A DNA stretch of 64,000 bases from Flammeovirgaceae bacterium (GTDB lineage: Bacteria; Bacteroidota; Bacteroidia; Cytophagales; Cyclobacteriaceae): NCBI GenBank assembly GCA_013204595.1, contig JABMNK010000031.1, positions 1 through 64,000 of the forward strand. The letters are read 5' to 3'. The notes below the pieces were generated by a model that saw only the letters and a list, made by a program, of their open reading frames with translations, was not told where the DNA came from and did no database searches. The position numbers and the translations under genes were made by a program. Positions 56,493-64,000 of this stretch are shown one piece after another (position 1 is the stretch's first letter; each line of letters begins with the position of its first letter).

Positions 56493-57174
56493 TTATTGTA
56501 GTTAAATAGGGTTTCCAACAGCCACCTTTTGGTATTGAACGAATCTTGATTTTTTCCTTTTTCACGGGATGCTCAAATTCGATTTGCAAGGCATGCAAGG
56601 AGATGCTCTTGTCTGGATTTGGCTGAATATAACCGTACTTTAAATCTCCTTGTAGTGGGCAAGATATCTTGGCTAGTTGCACGCGAATTTGATGAGGCCT
56701 CCCAGTGAGAGGCTTGACCTGCAGTAAAGAATGACCATCATCATACATAACCGTTCGATAGCTCAACTTTGAAAGCTTTCCGCTACCTTTGTCTTTATTG
56801 TAAGCTTTAGAAATATTTTTGACTTCATCTTTTACCAGCCAGTGCATCAATGACGCCTCTAATGGATTGGGTCTTCCTTTTACTACTGCTAGATAAGTTT
56901 TAGTAACAAGGTCATCTCTAAAAAGGGCATTTAATCTTGTCAGTGCTTTTGAAGTTCTAGCGAAAACAACCACGCCACTTACCGGCCGATCAATGCGATG
57001 AGCAGGATTCAAAAACACCTCCCCTGGTTTATTATATTTGGTTTTAATATATTCTTTACCCCAGTCCAACAAGGTGTGGTCTCCCGTTTTGTCCCCTTGC
57101 ACCAACCAGCCCGCTGGTTTATCAATTATGAGCAAGTGATTATCCTGGTATATAACTTTGGGGACTAATATCAT
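56479..57174 (-). CDS. RluA-family RNA pseudouridine synthase
   Basis: From ATG 57174 the enzyme has 231 residues. It begins VPKVIYQDNHLLIIDKPAGW (about 4-23), has the catalytic-Asp motif NPAHRIDRPVSGVVVFAR (about 60-77), LKPLTGRPHQIRVQLA as LQVKPLTGRPHQIRVQLA, and GDLKYG. It should convert a uridine in rRNA or tRNA to pseudouridine; which one cannot be told. There is no S4 domain. The longest frame runs into the prfC end, so the start is moved to 57174, 4 bases after the prfC stop. It is cotranscribed with prfC. Confidence 0.92.
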   Translation of the reverse strand: MILVPKVIYQDNHLLIIDKPAGWLVQGDKTGDHTLLDWGKEYIKTKYNKPGEVFLNPAHRIDRPVSGVVVFARTSKALTRLNALFRDDLVTKTYLAVVKGRPNPLEASLMHWLVKDEVKNISKAYNKDKGSGKLSKLSYRTVMYDDGHSLLQVKPLTGRPHQIRVQLAKISCPLQGDLKYGYIQPNPDKSISLHALQIEFEHPVKKEKIKIRSIPKGGCWKPYLTTINELD

Positions 57175-57178
57175 ACCT

Positions 57179-58759
57179 TTAAAATTCGCTGATAGAATGA
57201 AACTGAATGTCAGGAAAATTATCCTTGACCATTTGCATCCATGATCTTGACTCCGCCATAAACACAAGTTTTCCTTCCTTATCCCGGGCGATGTGTCGGT
57301 ATTTATCTTTTACGAAAGCAGATAATTTTGACTTATCAGTCGCATTGATCCAACAAGCCTTGAAAATATTGATGGGAGAAAAATTCACTTTTGCATTGTA
57401 TTCATGAAGCAATCGATGTTGGAGAACCTCAAACTGTAGGGCACCAACGGTACCCACCACTTTACGAGCACCCATTTCATAGGTAAAAAGTTGGGCAACG
57501 CCTTCATCCATTAATTGCATCAACCCTTTTTCTAGCTGTTTGGATTTCATCGCGTCTAGATTGATTACTTCTTTGAATAATTCTGGTGAAAAATTTGGTA
57601 TCCCTTTGAATAACCCTTTCTCACCTTCATTTAGGGTATCACCGATTTTTAGATTACCAGTATCATATAGTCCAATGATGTCTCCTGGAAAAGCATCATC
57701 AATGGTTTCTTTTTGTTGTGCCATGAAGGCAGTAGCATTTGAAAACCGGTATTTTTTATCATGTCTTACGTGATAGTAGGTAGCACCTCGCTTAAATTGT
57801 CCTGAACATATCCGGATAAAAGCGATACGATTTCTATGCCTTGGATCCATGTTGGCGTGAATTTTGAAAATAAATCCTGAAAATTGGGGATCCATGGGTG
57901 GTACCATTCTTAGTTCTGTTTCACGAGGCTTAGGGTTTGGAGCGATCTGCGTAAAGCAATCCAATAGTTCTCTTATACCAAAGTTTGAAACGGCGCTACC
58001 GAAAAACACAGGGGCTAATGACCCATTTAGATAGGCTTGTTCATCGAAGGGATCATAAACGCCATCAATGAGTTCAATATCTTCTTTAAGTTGATTTAAG
58101 GCAGACTTGGGAAGGTATTGTTCAAGTGCAGGATCATGAACACCTTGGATTTGGACTACTTCATCAATTCTTTTGTTTTTGCTAGGCTCGAAAAGGTTGA
58201 TGTTTTTTTCATACAAATTATAAACGCCTCTCAGTGTTTTGCCCATGCCGATCGGCCATGTGAGTGGCTGGACCCTTATTTTTAGTTTTTCCTCAATTTC
58301 ATCAAGAAGTTCAAAGGGATCCCTGCCTTCACGGTCAAGTTTATTGATAAAGCACAGTACGGGAGTGTTTCTCATCCGACAAACCTCCATTAGTTTTTCA
58401 GTTTGCTTCTCTACACCTTTGACACAATCGATTACCATGATGACGCTGTCAACTGCGGTAAGTGTGCGATAAGTATCCTCAGCAAAGTCCTCGTGACCGG
58501 GGGTGTCAAGAATGTTTATTTTCAAATTCTTATAATCGAATCCCATCACAGAAGTGGCTACAGAGATGCCTCGTTGCTTTTCGATTTCCATCCAATCAGA
58601 TCGGGTGGCCATATTAATTTTGTTTGATTTAACGGCCCCTGCCGTCTGAATGGCCCCTCCAAATAGCAAGAGTTTTTCTGTCAGTGTAGTTTTGCCGGCA
58701 TCCGGGTGGGCAATGATGCCAAACGTTTTTCTTTTTTTTATTTCCTCCGCTAAAGCCAT
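57179..58759 (-). CDS. prfC: Peptide chain release factor 3
   Basis: RF3 is a GTPase that recycles RF1 and RF2 from the ribosome. From ATG 58759 the protein has 526 residues, the family's usual length. It has G1 [13 protein letters not shown] (about 18-30), [16 protein letters not shown] with the switch Thr, G3 [14 protein letters not shown] (about 83-96) and G4 NKLD (about 138-141), followed by the RF3-type insert and C-terminal domain IV. The longest frame starts at 58807, but its first 16 residues do not match the family, and a minus-strand TAATTTTG box at 58777-58784 lies inside that extension. Confidence 0.96.
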   Translation of the reverse strand: MALAEEIKKRKTFGIIAHPDAGKTTLTEKLLLFGGAIQTAGAVKSNKINMATRSDWMEIEKQRGISVATSVMGFDYKNLKINILDTPGHEDFAEDTYRTLTAVDSVIMVIDCVKGVEKQTEKLMEVCRMRNTPVLCFINKLDREGRDPFELLDEIEEKLKIRVQPLTWPIGMGKTLRGVYNLYEKNINLFEPSKNKRIDEVVQIQGVHDPALEQYLPKSALNQLKEDIELIDGVYDPFDEQAYLNGSLAPVFFGSAVSNFGIRELLDCFTQIAPNPKPRETELRMVPPMDPQFSGFIFKIHANMDPRHRNRIAFIRICSGQFKRGATYYHVRHDKKYRFSNATAFMAQQKETIDDAFPGDIIGLYDTGNLKIGDTLNEGEKGLFKGIPNFSPELFKEVINLDAMKSKQLEKGLMQLMDEGVAQLFTYEMGARKVVGTVGALQFEVLQHRLLHEYNAKVNFSPINIFKACWINATDKSKLSAFVKDKYRHIARDKEGKLVFMAESRSWMQMVKDNFPDIQFHSISEF

Positions 58760-58776
58760 ACTATTGAATTGAACCG

Positions 58777-58784
58777 CAAAATTA
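58777..58784 (-). promoter_or_regulatory. -7 box of the prfC operon
   Basis: TAATTTTG on the minus strand, 18 bases before the prfC ATG. A CAAA (TTTG on the minus strand) lies 24 bases beyond, which is longer than the usual spacing. It supports the start at 58759. Confidence 0.5.
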
Positions 58785-58863
58785 ACCATAAATCGTTTAA
58801 TAGACATTCAAATTAGTGTGGCGATGATTATGTCATTAAAAGAGCCCATTATCTGACAGTATT

Positions 58864-58969
58864 TAAGTTTGAAACTTGACTTTATCAAATTAAGTGAGTT
58901 GATCGAAATCAATCTTAAGCGTATCCGCTGACATTGTGTCAGTAATTGCCGTTTGGCACAAGCCTTGTT
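58864..58969 (+). promoter_or_regulatory. dnaK upstream region with promoter-like and palindromic elements
   Basis: A plus-strand -7 box TAAGTTTG lies at 58864-58871 without a good -33. Downstream is an imperfect palindrome, TTAAG-N4-TTGAT-cgaa-ATCAA-N1-CTTAA (58890-58918). Then TGGCAC-N5-TTGTT (58954-58969) resembles a sigma-54 -24/-12 site, with GT where GC is expected at -12. No CIRCE element (the HrcA site) is present. Which element drives dnaK cannot be decided from sequence. Confidence 0.35.
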
Positions 58970-59014
58970 AAAGAAGGGTAAGGAACAAAACATTTAAATT
59001 CTAATAAAAAAAAA

Positions 59015-60934
59015 ATGGGTAAAATCATTGGCATTGACCTAGGGACCACCAACTCTTGTGTGGCTGTGATGGAAGGAAACGAGCCTGTCGTAATACAAAA
59101 TAGTGAGGGAAGAAGAACGACGCCATCAATTGTTGCTTTTCTCGACGGGGGAAATGGTGAACGTAAAGTAGGGGATCCTGCTAAAAGACAAGCGATAACG
59201 AATCCGCAGCACACTATAAGTTCTGTTAAAAGGTTCATGGGTAAGAAATTTTCGGATGTAAAAAACGAAATGAGACACATTTCTTATCAATTAGAATCAG
59301 GCAGCAATGATGTGGTGAGGGTGAAAATCGGAGATAGAAACTACACCCCACAAGAGCTATCTGCTATGATCCTTCAGAAAATGAAGTCAACCGCAGAAGA
59401 TTTTTTAGGTACAGAGGTAACAGAAGCAGTAATCACGGTACCTGCTTATTTTAATGACGCCGAGCGTCAGGCGACTAAAGAAGCAGGACAAATAGCTGGC
59501 TTGGAGGTAAAGCGTATTATCAATGAGCCGACAGCGGCTGCATTGGCTTATGGACTTGACAAGAAGAATGCGGAAATGAAGATAGCCGTATACGATTTAG
59601 GTGGTGGAACCTTTGATATTTCTATTTTAGAATTGGGTGATGGCGTATTTGAGGTAAAGTCGACCAATGGGGATGTTCATTTGGGGGGTGATGATTTTGA
59701 TGCCATTATTATTGATTGGTTGGCGGAGGAATTCATTAAGGATGAAAATATAGATCTTAGGAAGGATCCAATGGCGTTGCAACGTCTAAAAGAAGCATCA
59801 GAAAAAGCGAAGATTGAATTATCTAGCTCAAGTAGTACAGAGATTAATTTACCTTACATAATGCCGGTCGATGGCATTCCAAAGCACTTGGTAAGATCGC
59901 TTTCACGCGCAAAGTTTGAGCAATTAGCAGAGAGTCTAATTAAGCGATCTATGGAGCCTGTAAAGAAGGCGTTGGCAGATGCACATTTAAGTACCAGTGA
60001 TATTGATGAGGTAATTTTGGTTGGAGGATCCACAAGAATTCCTAAAATTCAGGAGGAAGTAGAGAAGTTTTTTGGAAAAAAGCCATCCAAAGGGGTTAAT
60101 CCTGATGAAGTCGTGGCAATTGGCGCAGCAATTCAAGGAGGTGTCTTGACGGGAGAAGTTAAAGATGTGCTGTTATTAGATGTGACGCCACTTTCGTTAG
60201 GTATCGAGACAATGGGTGGTGTCATGACGAAATTAATCGAATCTAATACGACCATACCTAGTAAAAAGTCAGAGGTATTTTCAACGGCAGCGGACAGTCA
60301 GCCTTCAGTAGAAATTCATGTATTGCAAGGGGAGCGGCCAATGGCAAAAGACAATCGGACCATTGGAAAATTTCACCTAGATGGTATTCCTCCGTCTCCT
60401 CGGGGTGTTCCTCAGATCGAAGTAACCTTTGACATAGATGCTAATGGAATTTTAAATGTTTCTGCCAAAGATAAAGGCACTGGAAAAGAGCAGAAGATCC
60501 GAATAGAGGCATCTTCAGGTTTAAGTGATGCGGATATTGAAAAAATGAGGCAAGAAGCCCAAGCAAATGCAGAGTCTGATAAACTTGAGAAGGAGAAAGT
60601 TGAAAAGATAAATGCAGCAGATTCACTTATTTTTCAAACAGACAAGCAGTTGGAAGAATATGGTGATAAATTATCAGAAGCTAATAAGAAACCAATTGAG
60701 GAGGCCTTAATCAAATTGAAAGAAGCACATGGTAAGCGTGAAATTGCTGCGATCGACAGTTGTATAGAGGTGCTGAATAAGGCATGGGAAGCAGCGTCAC
60801 AGGAAATTTATGCTGCGCAACAAAGCGCAGACGCTGCCGGTGGGTCAAATGCGAGTGGAGCTGATGCCGAATCTGATCAAAAAGACACAGATGTGAGTGA
60901 TGTTGAATACGAAGAAGTAGACGATAAAAAATAA
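59015..60934 (+). CDS. dnaK: Molecular chaperone DnaK (Hsp70)
   Basis: The 639-residue chaperone has [20 protein letters not shown] at the N-terminus, [20 protein letters not shown] (about 140-159), the phosphate loop [16 protein letters not shown] (about 194-209), [14 protein letters not shown] (about 330-343), the interdomain linker [13 protein letters not shown] and the EEVDDKK acidic tail. It acts with DnaJ and GrpE in folding; neither gene is adjacent. A 13-bp perfect inverted repeat lies 10 bases after its stop. Confidence 0.98.
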   Translation: MGKIIGIDLGTTNSCVAVMEGNEPVVIQNSEGRRTTPSIVAFLDGGNGERKVGDPAKRQAITNPQHTISSVKRFMGKKFSDVKNEMRHISYQLESGSNDVVRVKIGDRNYTPQELSAMILQKMKSTAEDFLGTEVTEAVITVPAYFNDAERQATKEAGQIAGLEVKRIINEPTAAALAYGLDKKNAEMKIAVYDLGGGTFDISILELGDGVFEVKSTNGDVHLGGDDFDAIIIDWLAEEFIKDENIDLRKDPMALQRLKEASEKAKIELSSSSSTEINLPYIMPVDGIPKHLVRSLSRAKFEQLAESLIKRSMEPVKKALADAHLSTSDIDEVILVGGSTRIPKIQEEVEKFFGKKPSKGVNPDEVVAIGAAIQGGVLTGEVKDVLLLDVTPLSLGIETMGGVMTKLIESNTTIPSKKSEVFSTAADSQPSVEIHVLQGERPMAKDNRTIGKFHLDGIPPSPRGVPQIEVTFDIDANGILNVSAKDKGTGKEQKIRIEASSGLSDADIEKMRQEAQANAESDKLEKEKVEKINAADSLIFQTDKQLEEYGDKLSEANKKPIEEALIKLKEAHGKREIAAIDSCIEVLNKAWEAASQEIYAAQQSADAAGGSNASGADAESDQKDTDVSDVEYEEVDDKK

Positions 60935-60944
60935 CTTATTGATT

Positions 60945-60982
60945 ATCCTTTGATAAGGTCCGATCTGGGCTTATCAAAGGAT
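60945..60982. repeat. 13-bp perfect inverted repeat after dnaK
   Basis: ATCCTTTGATAAG (60945-60957) and CTTATCAAAGGAT (60970-60982) form a perfect 13-bp stem with a 12-base loop. No T-tract follows, so it is not a standard intrinsic terminator; it may be a weak terminator, an mRNA-stabilising hairpin or a protein site. Confidence 0.75.
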
Positions 60983-61063
60983 TGACTTAAATGGTGTTTG
61001 GTTAGTGTAGAAAATATTTTTACTAAATTTCTATTAACGTCAACACTTGATGTAATTTATTTT

Positions 61064-61071
61064 TATATTTG
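61064..61071 (+). promoter_or_regulatory. -7 box of rplS
   Basis: TATATTTG matches TAnnTTTG exactly, 41 bases before the rplS ATG. The nearest TTG (61047-61049) is only 14 bases upstream, so the -33 is weak. Confidence 0.5.
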
Positions 61072-61111
61072 CACTCCTTTTTAGGGACAACTCAAGAAAA
61101 AGAGTAAGATT

Positions 61112-61465
61112 ATGAGCGATTTAATAAAATTTGTAGAAGAACAAAACAACCTATCTAAGTTAGATACGACTTCATTTAATTCTGGGGACACCATCAATGT
61201 TCACTATAAAATTAAGGAAGGAAATAAAGAGCGTATTCAGCAATTTCAAGGTGTTGTGTTACAGATTAGAAATCGAAATTCTAATGGAGAGACCTTTACG
61301 GTTAGAAAAATTTCTAATGGTATTGCAGTCGAAAGAATATTTCCTTCACTTACACCGAATATTGATAAGATCGAGGTTTTGAGAAGGGGTAAGGTCAGAA
61401 GAGCTAAACTTTACTATTTGAGAGATTTGAAAGGTAAGGCGGCTAGAATTAAAGATAAGATCTAA
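61112..61465 (+). CDS. rplS: 50S ribosomal protein L19
   Basis: L19 sits at the interface of the ribosomal subunits. The 117-residue protein has the family's [20 protein letters not shown] (about 22-41), [34 protein letters not shown] (about 70-89) and [20 protein letters not shown] (about 90-110). It is monocistronic here, with its own -7 box and a terminator, rather than following trmD as in many bacteria. Confidence 0.97.
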   Translation: MSDLIKFVEEQNNLSKLDTTSFNSGDTINVHYKIKEGNKERIQQFQGVVLQIRNRNSNGETFTVRKISNGIAVERIFPSLTPNIDKIEVLRRGKVRRAKLYYLRDLKGKAARIKDKI

Positions 61466-61490
61466 AAAATTATTTTTTGTGAAAACATTA

Positions 61491-61520
61491 AAAAAGTCAG
61501 CTTTTAAGTTGACTTTTTTT
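61491..61520 (+). terminator. Terminator of rplS
   Basis: AAAAAGTCAGCTT (61491-61503) pairs with AAGTTGACTTTTT (61506-61518), with one wobble pair and a very short loop, and continues into T. The dapF ATG follows 14 bases later. Confidence 0.8.
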
Positions 61521-61533
61521 ATTTTAGGGTGAG

Positions 61534-62307
61534 ATGAAAATTCCATTTACAAAATATCAAGGGACGGGCAATGATTTTGTGCTGATTGATAATAGGCAAG
61601 ATTTTTTTCCAAAAAATGATATCAGCTTAATCAGTGCTATTGCTAAGAGCAAATTTGGCGTTGGTGCTGATGGCGTCATTTTGCTCGAAAATTTTAAAGA
61701 AGGCGATTTTAGCATGATTTATTATAATGCCGATGGTAGCCAAAGCCTTTGCGGCAATGGGAGTCGTTGTGCGGTGCAGTTTGCCAAAGATCTGAGCATC
61801 ATTGAAGACCGTGCTATTTTTCAAACTTTTGATGGAATACATGATGCATTTATTCGAAATGGGATGATTTATTTCAGCTTATTGGATGTCAATAAGATCG
61901 ACGTTCGAGGCACTCATTATTTTATGAATAACGGTTCTCCCCATTATGTTGAGTTTGTGAAGAATGTGGATAACATCGATGTATTTCTCAAGGGTAGCTC
62001 CATCCGGAATAGTAGCGAATTTGCTCCAGGTGGGACTAACGTCAATTTCGTTGAAGTTCAAGCAGATTTGTTGAAAGTAAGAACTTATGAGAGAGGAGTT
62101 GAGGCCGAAACACTTTCCTGCGGAACTGGTGTTACGGCGAGTGCCTTGGTGGCGGCGGTTACCTATGAATTGAAGAGTCCGATACAGGTGATGACCAGGG
62201 GTGGGTTACTCACTGTCACTTTTGAAAAACTGGGTTCCGAAAATTTTCATAAAATATATTTAGCTGGACCAGCCCTTAAAGTTTTTGAAGGCAGTATTGA
62301 TCTATAA
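61534..62307 (+). CDS. dapF: Diaminopimelate epimerase
   Basis: DapF turns LL- into meso-diaminopimelate for lysine and peptidoglycan. The 257-residue enzyme has the start FTKYQGTGNDFVLIDNR (about 4-20), the first catalytic Cys in SLCGNGSRC (about 70-78), the APGGTNVNFVEV region (about 165-176), and the second Cys in LSCGTGVTASALVAA (about 197-211). It stands alone between rplS and secA. Confidence 0.96.
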   Translation: MKIPFTKYQGTGNDFVLIDNRQDFFPKNDISLISAIAKSKFGVGADGVILLENFKEGDFSMIYYNADGSQSLCGNGSRCAVQFAKDLSIIEDRAIFQTFDGIHDAFIRNGMIYFSLLDVNKIDVRGTHYFMNNGSPHYVEFVKNVDNIDVFLKGSSIRNSSEFAPGGTNVNFVEVQADLLKVRTYERGVEAETLSCGTGVTASALVAAVTYELKSPIQVMTRGGLLTVTFEKLGSENFHKIYLAGPALKVFEGSIDL

Positions 62308-62334
62308 ACTGATAGTTGACTGACCGAAAAACAG

Positions 62335-62342
62335 TAACTTTG
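62335..62342 (+). promoter_or_regulatory. -7 box of secA
   Basis: TAACTTTG matches TAnnTTTG and lies 32 bases before the secA ATG. A TTG at 62316-62318 is 16 bases upstream, slightly short for a -33 element. Confidence 0.5.
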
Positions 62343-62374
62343 GGCTCAGTTTTTTAATATTTATATTCACGGAT

Positions 62375-64000
62375 ATGTTTGATTTGATAACGAGAGGAAT
62401 TGGGAAAGTATTTGGCACCAAGGCAGATCGAGATTTAAAGGTTCTTTTACCTTATGTTGGGTTAATTAATCAAGAGTTTTCCAAGTTGGCTACCATCAGT
62501 GATGATGCGTTGCGCAATCGAACAATCGAATTAAAGGCAGTCGTTGCTGATCGGTTGCAACATATTGATTCAGAGTTGGCTACGCTTCACCAAGAAGCGA
62601 CAGATGATACTGCATTAGACATCAATCAAAAGGAAGCGATTTTTAAAAGCATCGATGTTCTTGAATCCAAAAGAGACGATGAGTTAGAAATTATTTTGGA
62701 TGAACTACTACCTCAAGCATTCGCTGTGGTAAAAGAGACGGCTCGAAGACTATCTGAAAATCACCAGTTGACCGTAGCAGCATCTGATTATGATCAAGCA
62801 CTTTCAAAAGTCAAGTCTCATATTGAAATTGTTGACCAAAAGGCTATTTGGCACAATAAATGGCTGGCAGCTGGTACTGAAGTGGTATGGAATATGGTCC
62901 ATTATGATGTTCAACTAGTGGGTGGAGTGGTATTGCATCAAGGTAAGATTTCTGAAATGACCACGGGAGAAGGTAAGACACTGGTAGCTACATTGCCTGC
63001 TTATCTTAATGCCTTGGCAGGAAGGGGCGTTCACATCGTAACCGTTAATGATTATTTGGCCAAACGGGATTCAGAATGGAATGCACCCTTATTCGAATTC
63101 CATGGATTACGTGTAGACTGTGTTGATAAATATCAACCCAATTCCAAAGAGCGCAGAGAAGCCTATCAAAAGGACATTATATACGGAACCAATAATGAGT
63201 TTGGTTTTGATTATCTACGTGATAACATGGCCCGGTCGATTGATGAATTAGTGCAAGGAAAACCCCATTTTGCTATGGTTGATGAGGTGGATTCAGTTTT
63301 AATTGATGACGCCAGAACACCACTCATTATTTCGGGACCTATTCCCAAGGGAGATGAGCATGAGTTTTATGAACTTAAACCGAGGCTTCAGAAGTTGGTG
63401 GATGCACAAAGGAAGTTAACCTCCGATTATTTAAACGAAGCCAAGCGGTTGATGAAAGAAGATAAAGAAAAAGAAGCCGGATTACCCTTATTTAGATCGT
63501 TTAGGGGGCTTCCAAAATATAAACCCTTAATCAAGTTTTTAAGTGAATCAGGCATTCGTCAGGTGCTTCAGAAAACAGAAAATTTTTATTTGCAGGACAA
63601 TCAAAAAATGATGCCAGAGGCAGATGAACCTTTATTTTTTACTATTGATGAAAAACATAATTCTATCAATCTCACAGAAAAAGGCATTGATTTAATCACT
63701 GGTGATGGGGAAGATCCAAACTTTTTCATATTGCCAGATATTGCGGATGAAATCAATAAATTGGAGGCAGATCTAACGGTAGATGATGGTATCAAATTAA
63801 AGGCCAAGGAAAAAATCATACAAGACTATAATATAAAATCACAACGAATTCATTCAGTCAATCAGTTACTGAGGGCATATTGTCTTTATGAAAATGACAC
63901 TGAATACATTGTAGTGGATTCCAAAGTAAAAATTGTGGATGAGCAAACTGGCCGCGTCATGGAAGGTCGTCGCTATTCGGACGGATTACATCAGGCAATC
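62375..64000 (+). CDS. secA: Preprotein translocase ATPase SecA (5' part, runs off the window)
   Basis: The reading frame opens at ATG 62375 and stays open to the window end (542 codons, no stop), so this is the N-terminal half of SecA. It has GKVFGTKADRDLKVLLPYV at the start, a longer helical segment than E. coli SecA before Walker A (MTTGEGKTLVATLPAYLNAL, about 195-214), VTVNDYLAKRD, GTNNEFGFDYLRDNM, and the DEAD-type VDEVDSVLIDDARTPLIISG (about 303-322). The extended N-terminal region is characteristic of Bacteroidota SecA, which is about 1100 residues long. It drives Sec export. Confidence 0.95.
   Translation, partial: MFDLITRGIGKVFGTKADRDLKVLLPYVGLINQEFSKLATISDDALRNRTIELKAVVADRLQHIDSELATLHQEATDDTALDINQKEAIFKSIDVLESKRDDELEIILDELLPQAFAVVKETARRLSENHQLTVAASDYDQALSKVKSHIEIVDQKAIWHNKWLAAGTEVVWNMVHYDVQLVGGVVLHQGKISEMTTGEGKTLVATLPAYLNALAGRGVHIVTVNDYLAKRDSEWNAPLFEFHGLRVDCVDKYQPNSKERREAYQKDIIYGTNNEFGFDYLRDNMARSIDELVQGKPHFAMVDEVDSVLIDDARTPLIISGPIPKGDEHEFYELKPRLQKLVDAQRKLTSDYLNEAKRLMKEDKEKEAGLPLFRSFRGLPKYKPLIKFLSESGIRQVLQKTENFYLQDNQKMMPEADEPLFFTIDEKHNSINLTEKGIDLITGDGEDPNFFILPDIADEINKLEADLTVDDGIKLKAKEKIIQDYNIKSQRIHSVNQLLRAYCLYENDTEYIVVDSKVKIVDEQTGRVMEGRRYSDGLHQAI

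Noticed and set aside
58939-59280. 113-codon open frame on the minus strand.
   Set aside because: Antisense to the dnaK start; composition is that of a shadow frame.

Overview
The window reads as core chromosome of a Bacteroidota member, most likely a free-living (probably marine) Cytophagales/Cytophagia-type bacterium. The lineage signs are the giant gliding/type IX secretion protein SprA next to ruvA and gcvH, families largely restricted to Bacteroidota (DUF1599, DUF4292, DUF4837, DUF6787, a DoxX/MauE-like BT_3928-type protein), the archaeal/eukaryotic-type short ProS, an atpD-atpC pair detached from the other ATP synthase genes, a SecA with a long segment before its Walker A motif, and promoters with the Bacteroidota -7 box TAnnTTTG instead of an E. 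coli -10. Base composition is AT-rich and even, and I see no prophage, insertion sequence, CRISPR array or tRNA.

Layout. 1-152: the end of an rRNA operon (5S rRNA and terminator). 190-2570: pxpABC (5-oxoprolinase). 2585-5543 (minus): proS-nfeD-floA (membrane microdomain pair). 5667-8602: a low-complexity exported protein and an outer-membrane barrel protein. 8576-10758 (minus): DUF1599, DoxX-like, aroK. 10815-12502: folP-cdaA (folate; c-di-AMP). 12499-14955: kbl, a small ORF and, divergently, an epimerase-type threonine dehydrogenase, together a threonine-to-glycine route. 15038-25179: enoyl-CoA hydratase, a polysaccharide flippase, then an envelope cluster (TPR protein, DUF4292 lipoprotein, EnvC-like factor, TatA, GatA, LysM lytic transglycosylase, DUF4837 lipoprotein). 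25189-35679: maeB-ruvA-sprA-gcvH. 35871-36545: a TonB-like protein. 36686-40253: convergent hutU and hutH (histidine degradation). 40270-44095 (minus): acyltransferase, gatC, and a 927-residue membrane/TPR protein upstream of hutH. 44412-48519: two convergent ABC exporter modules. 48998-51225: histidine kinase and nucleoid-associated protein. 51242-52179 (minus): a TIM-barrel isomerase whose Tat signal peptide is out of frame. 52405-54170: atpD-atpC. 54246-58759 (minus): prfC, rluA-type pseudouridine synthase, DUF6787, LtaS-like sulfatase. 59015-64000: dnaK, rplS, dapF and the 5' part of secA, which runs off the window.

Most genes are housekeeping and recognisable. I found no convincing new multigene system. 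The items most worth a second look are: (i) a 40-bp nested, exactly co-centred palindrome between the tonB-like terminator and hutU; (ii) the isomerase whose twin-arginine signal peptide is one base out of frame; (iii) the unrecognised 927-residue polytopic TPR protein in an operon with gatC and hutH; (iv) a predicted inactive EnvC-like LytM factor in an envelope operon; and (v) inverted repeats and a sigma-54-like motif around dnaK. Many starts had to be moved downstream of the longest open frame, and the text says where and why.
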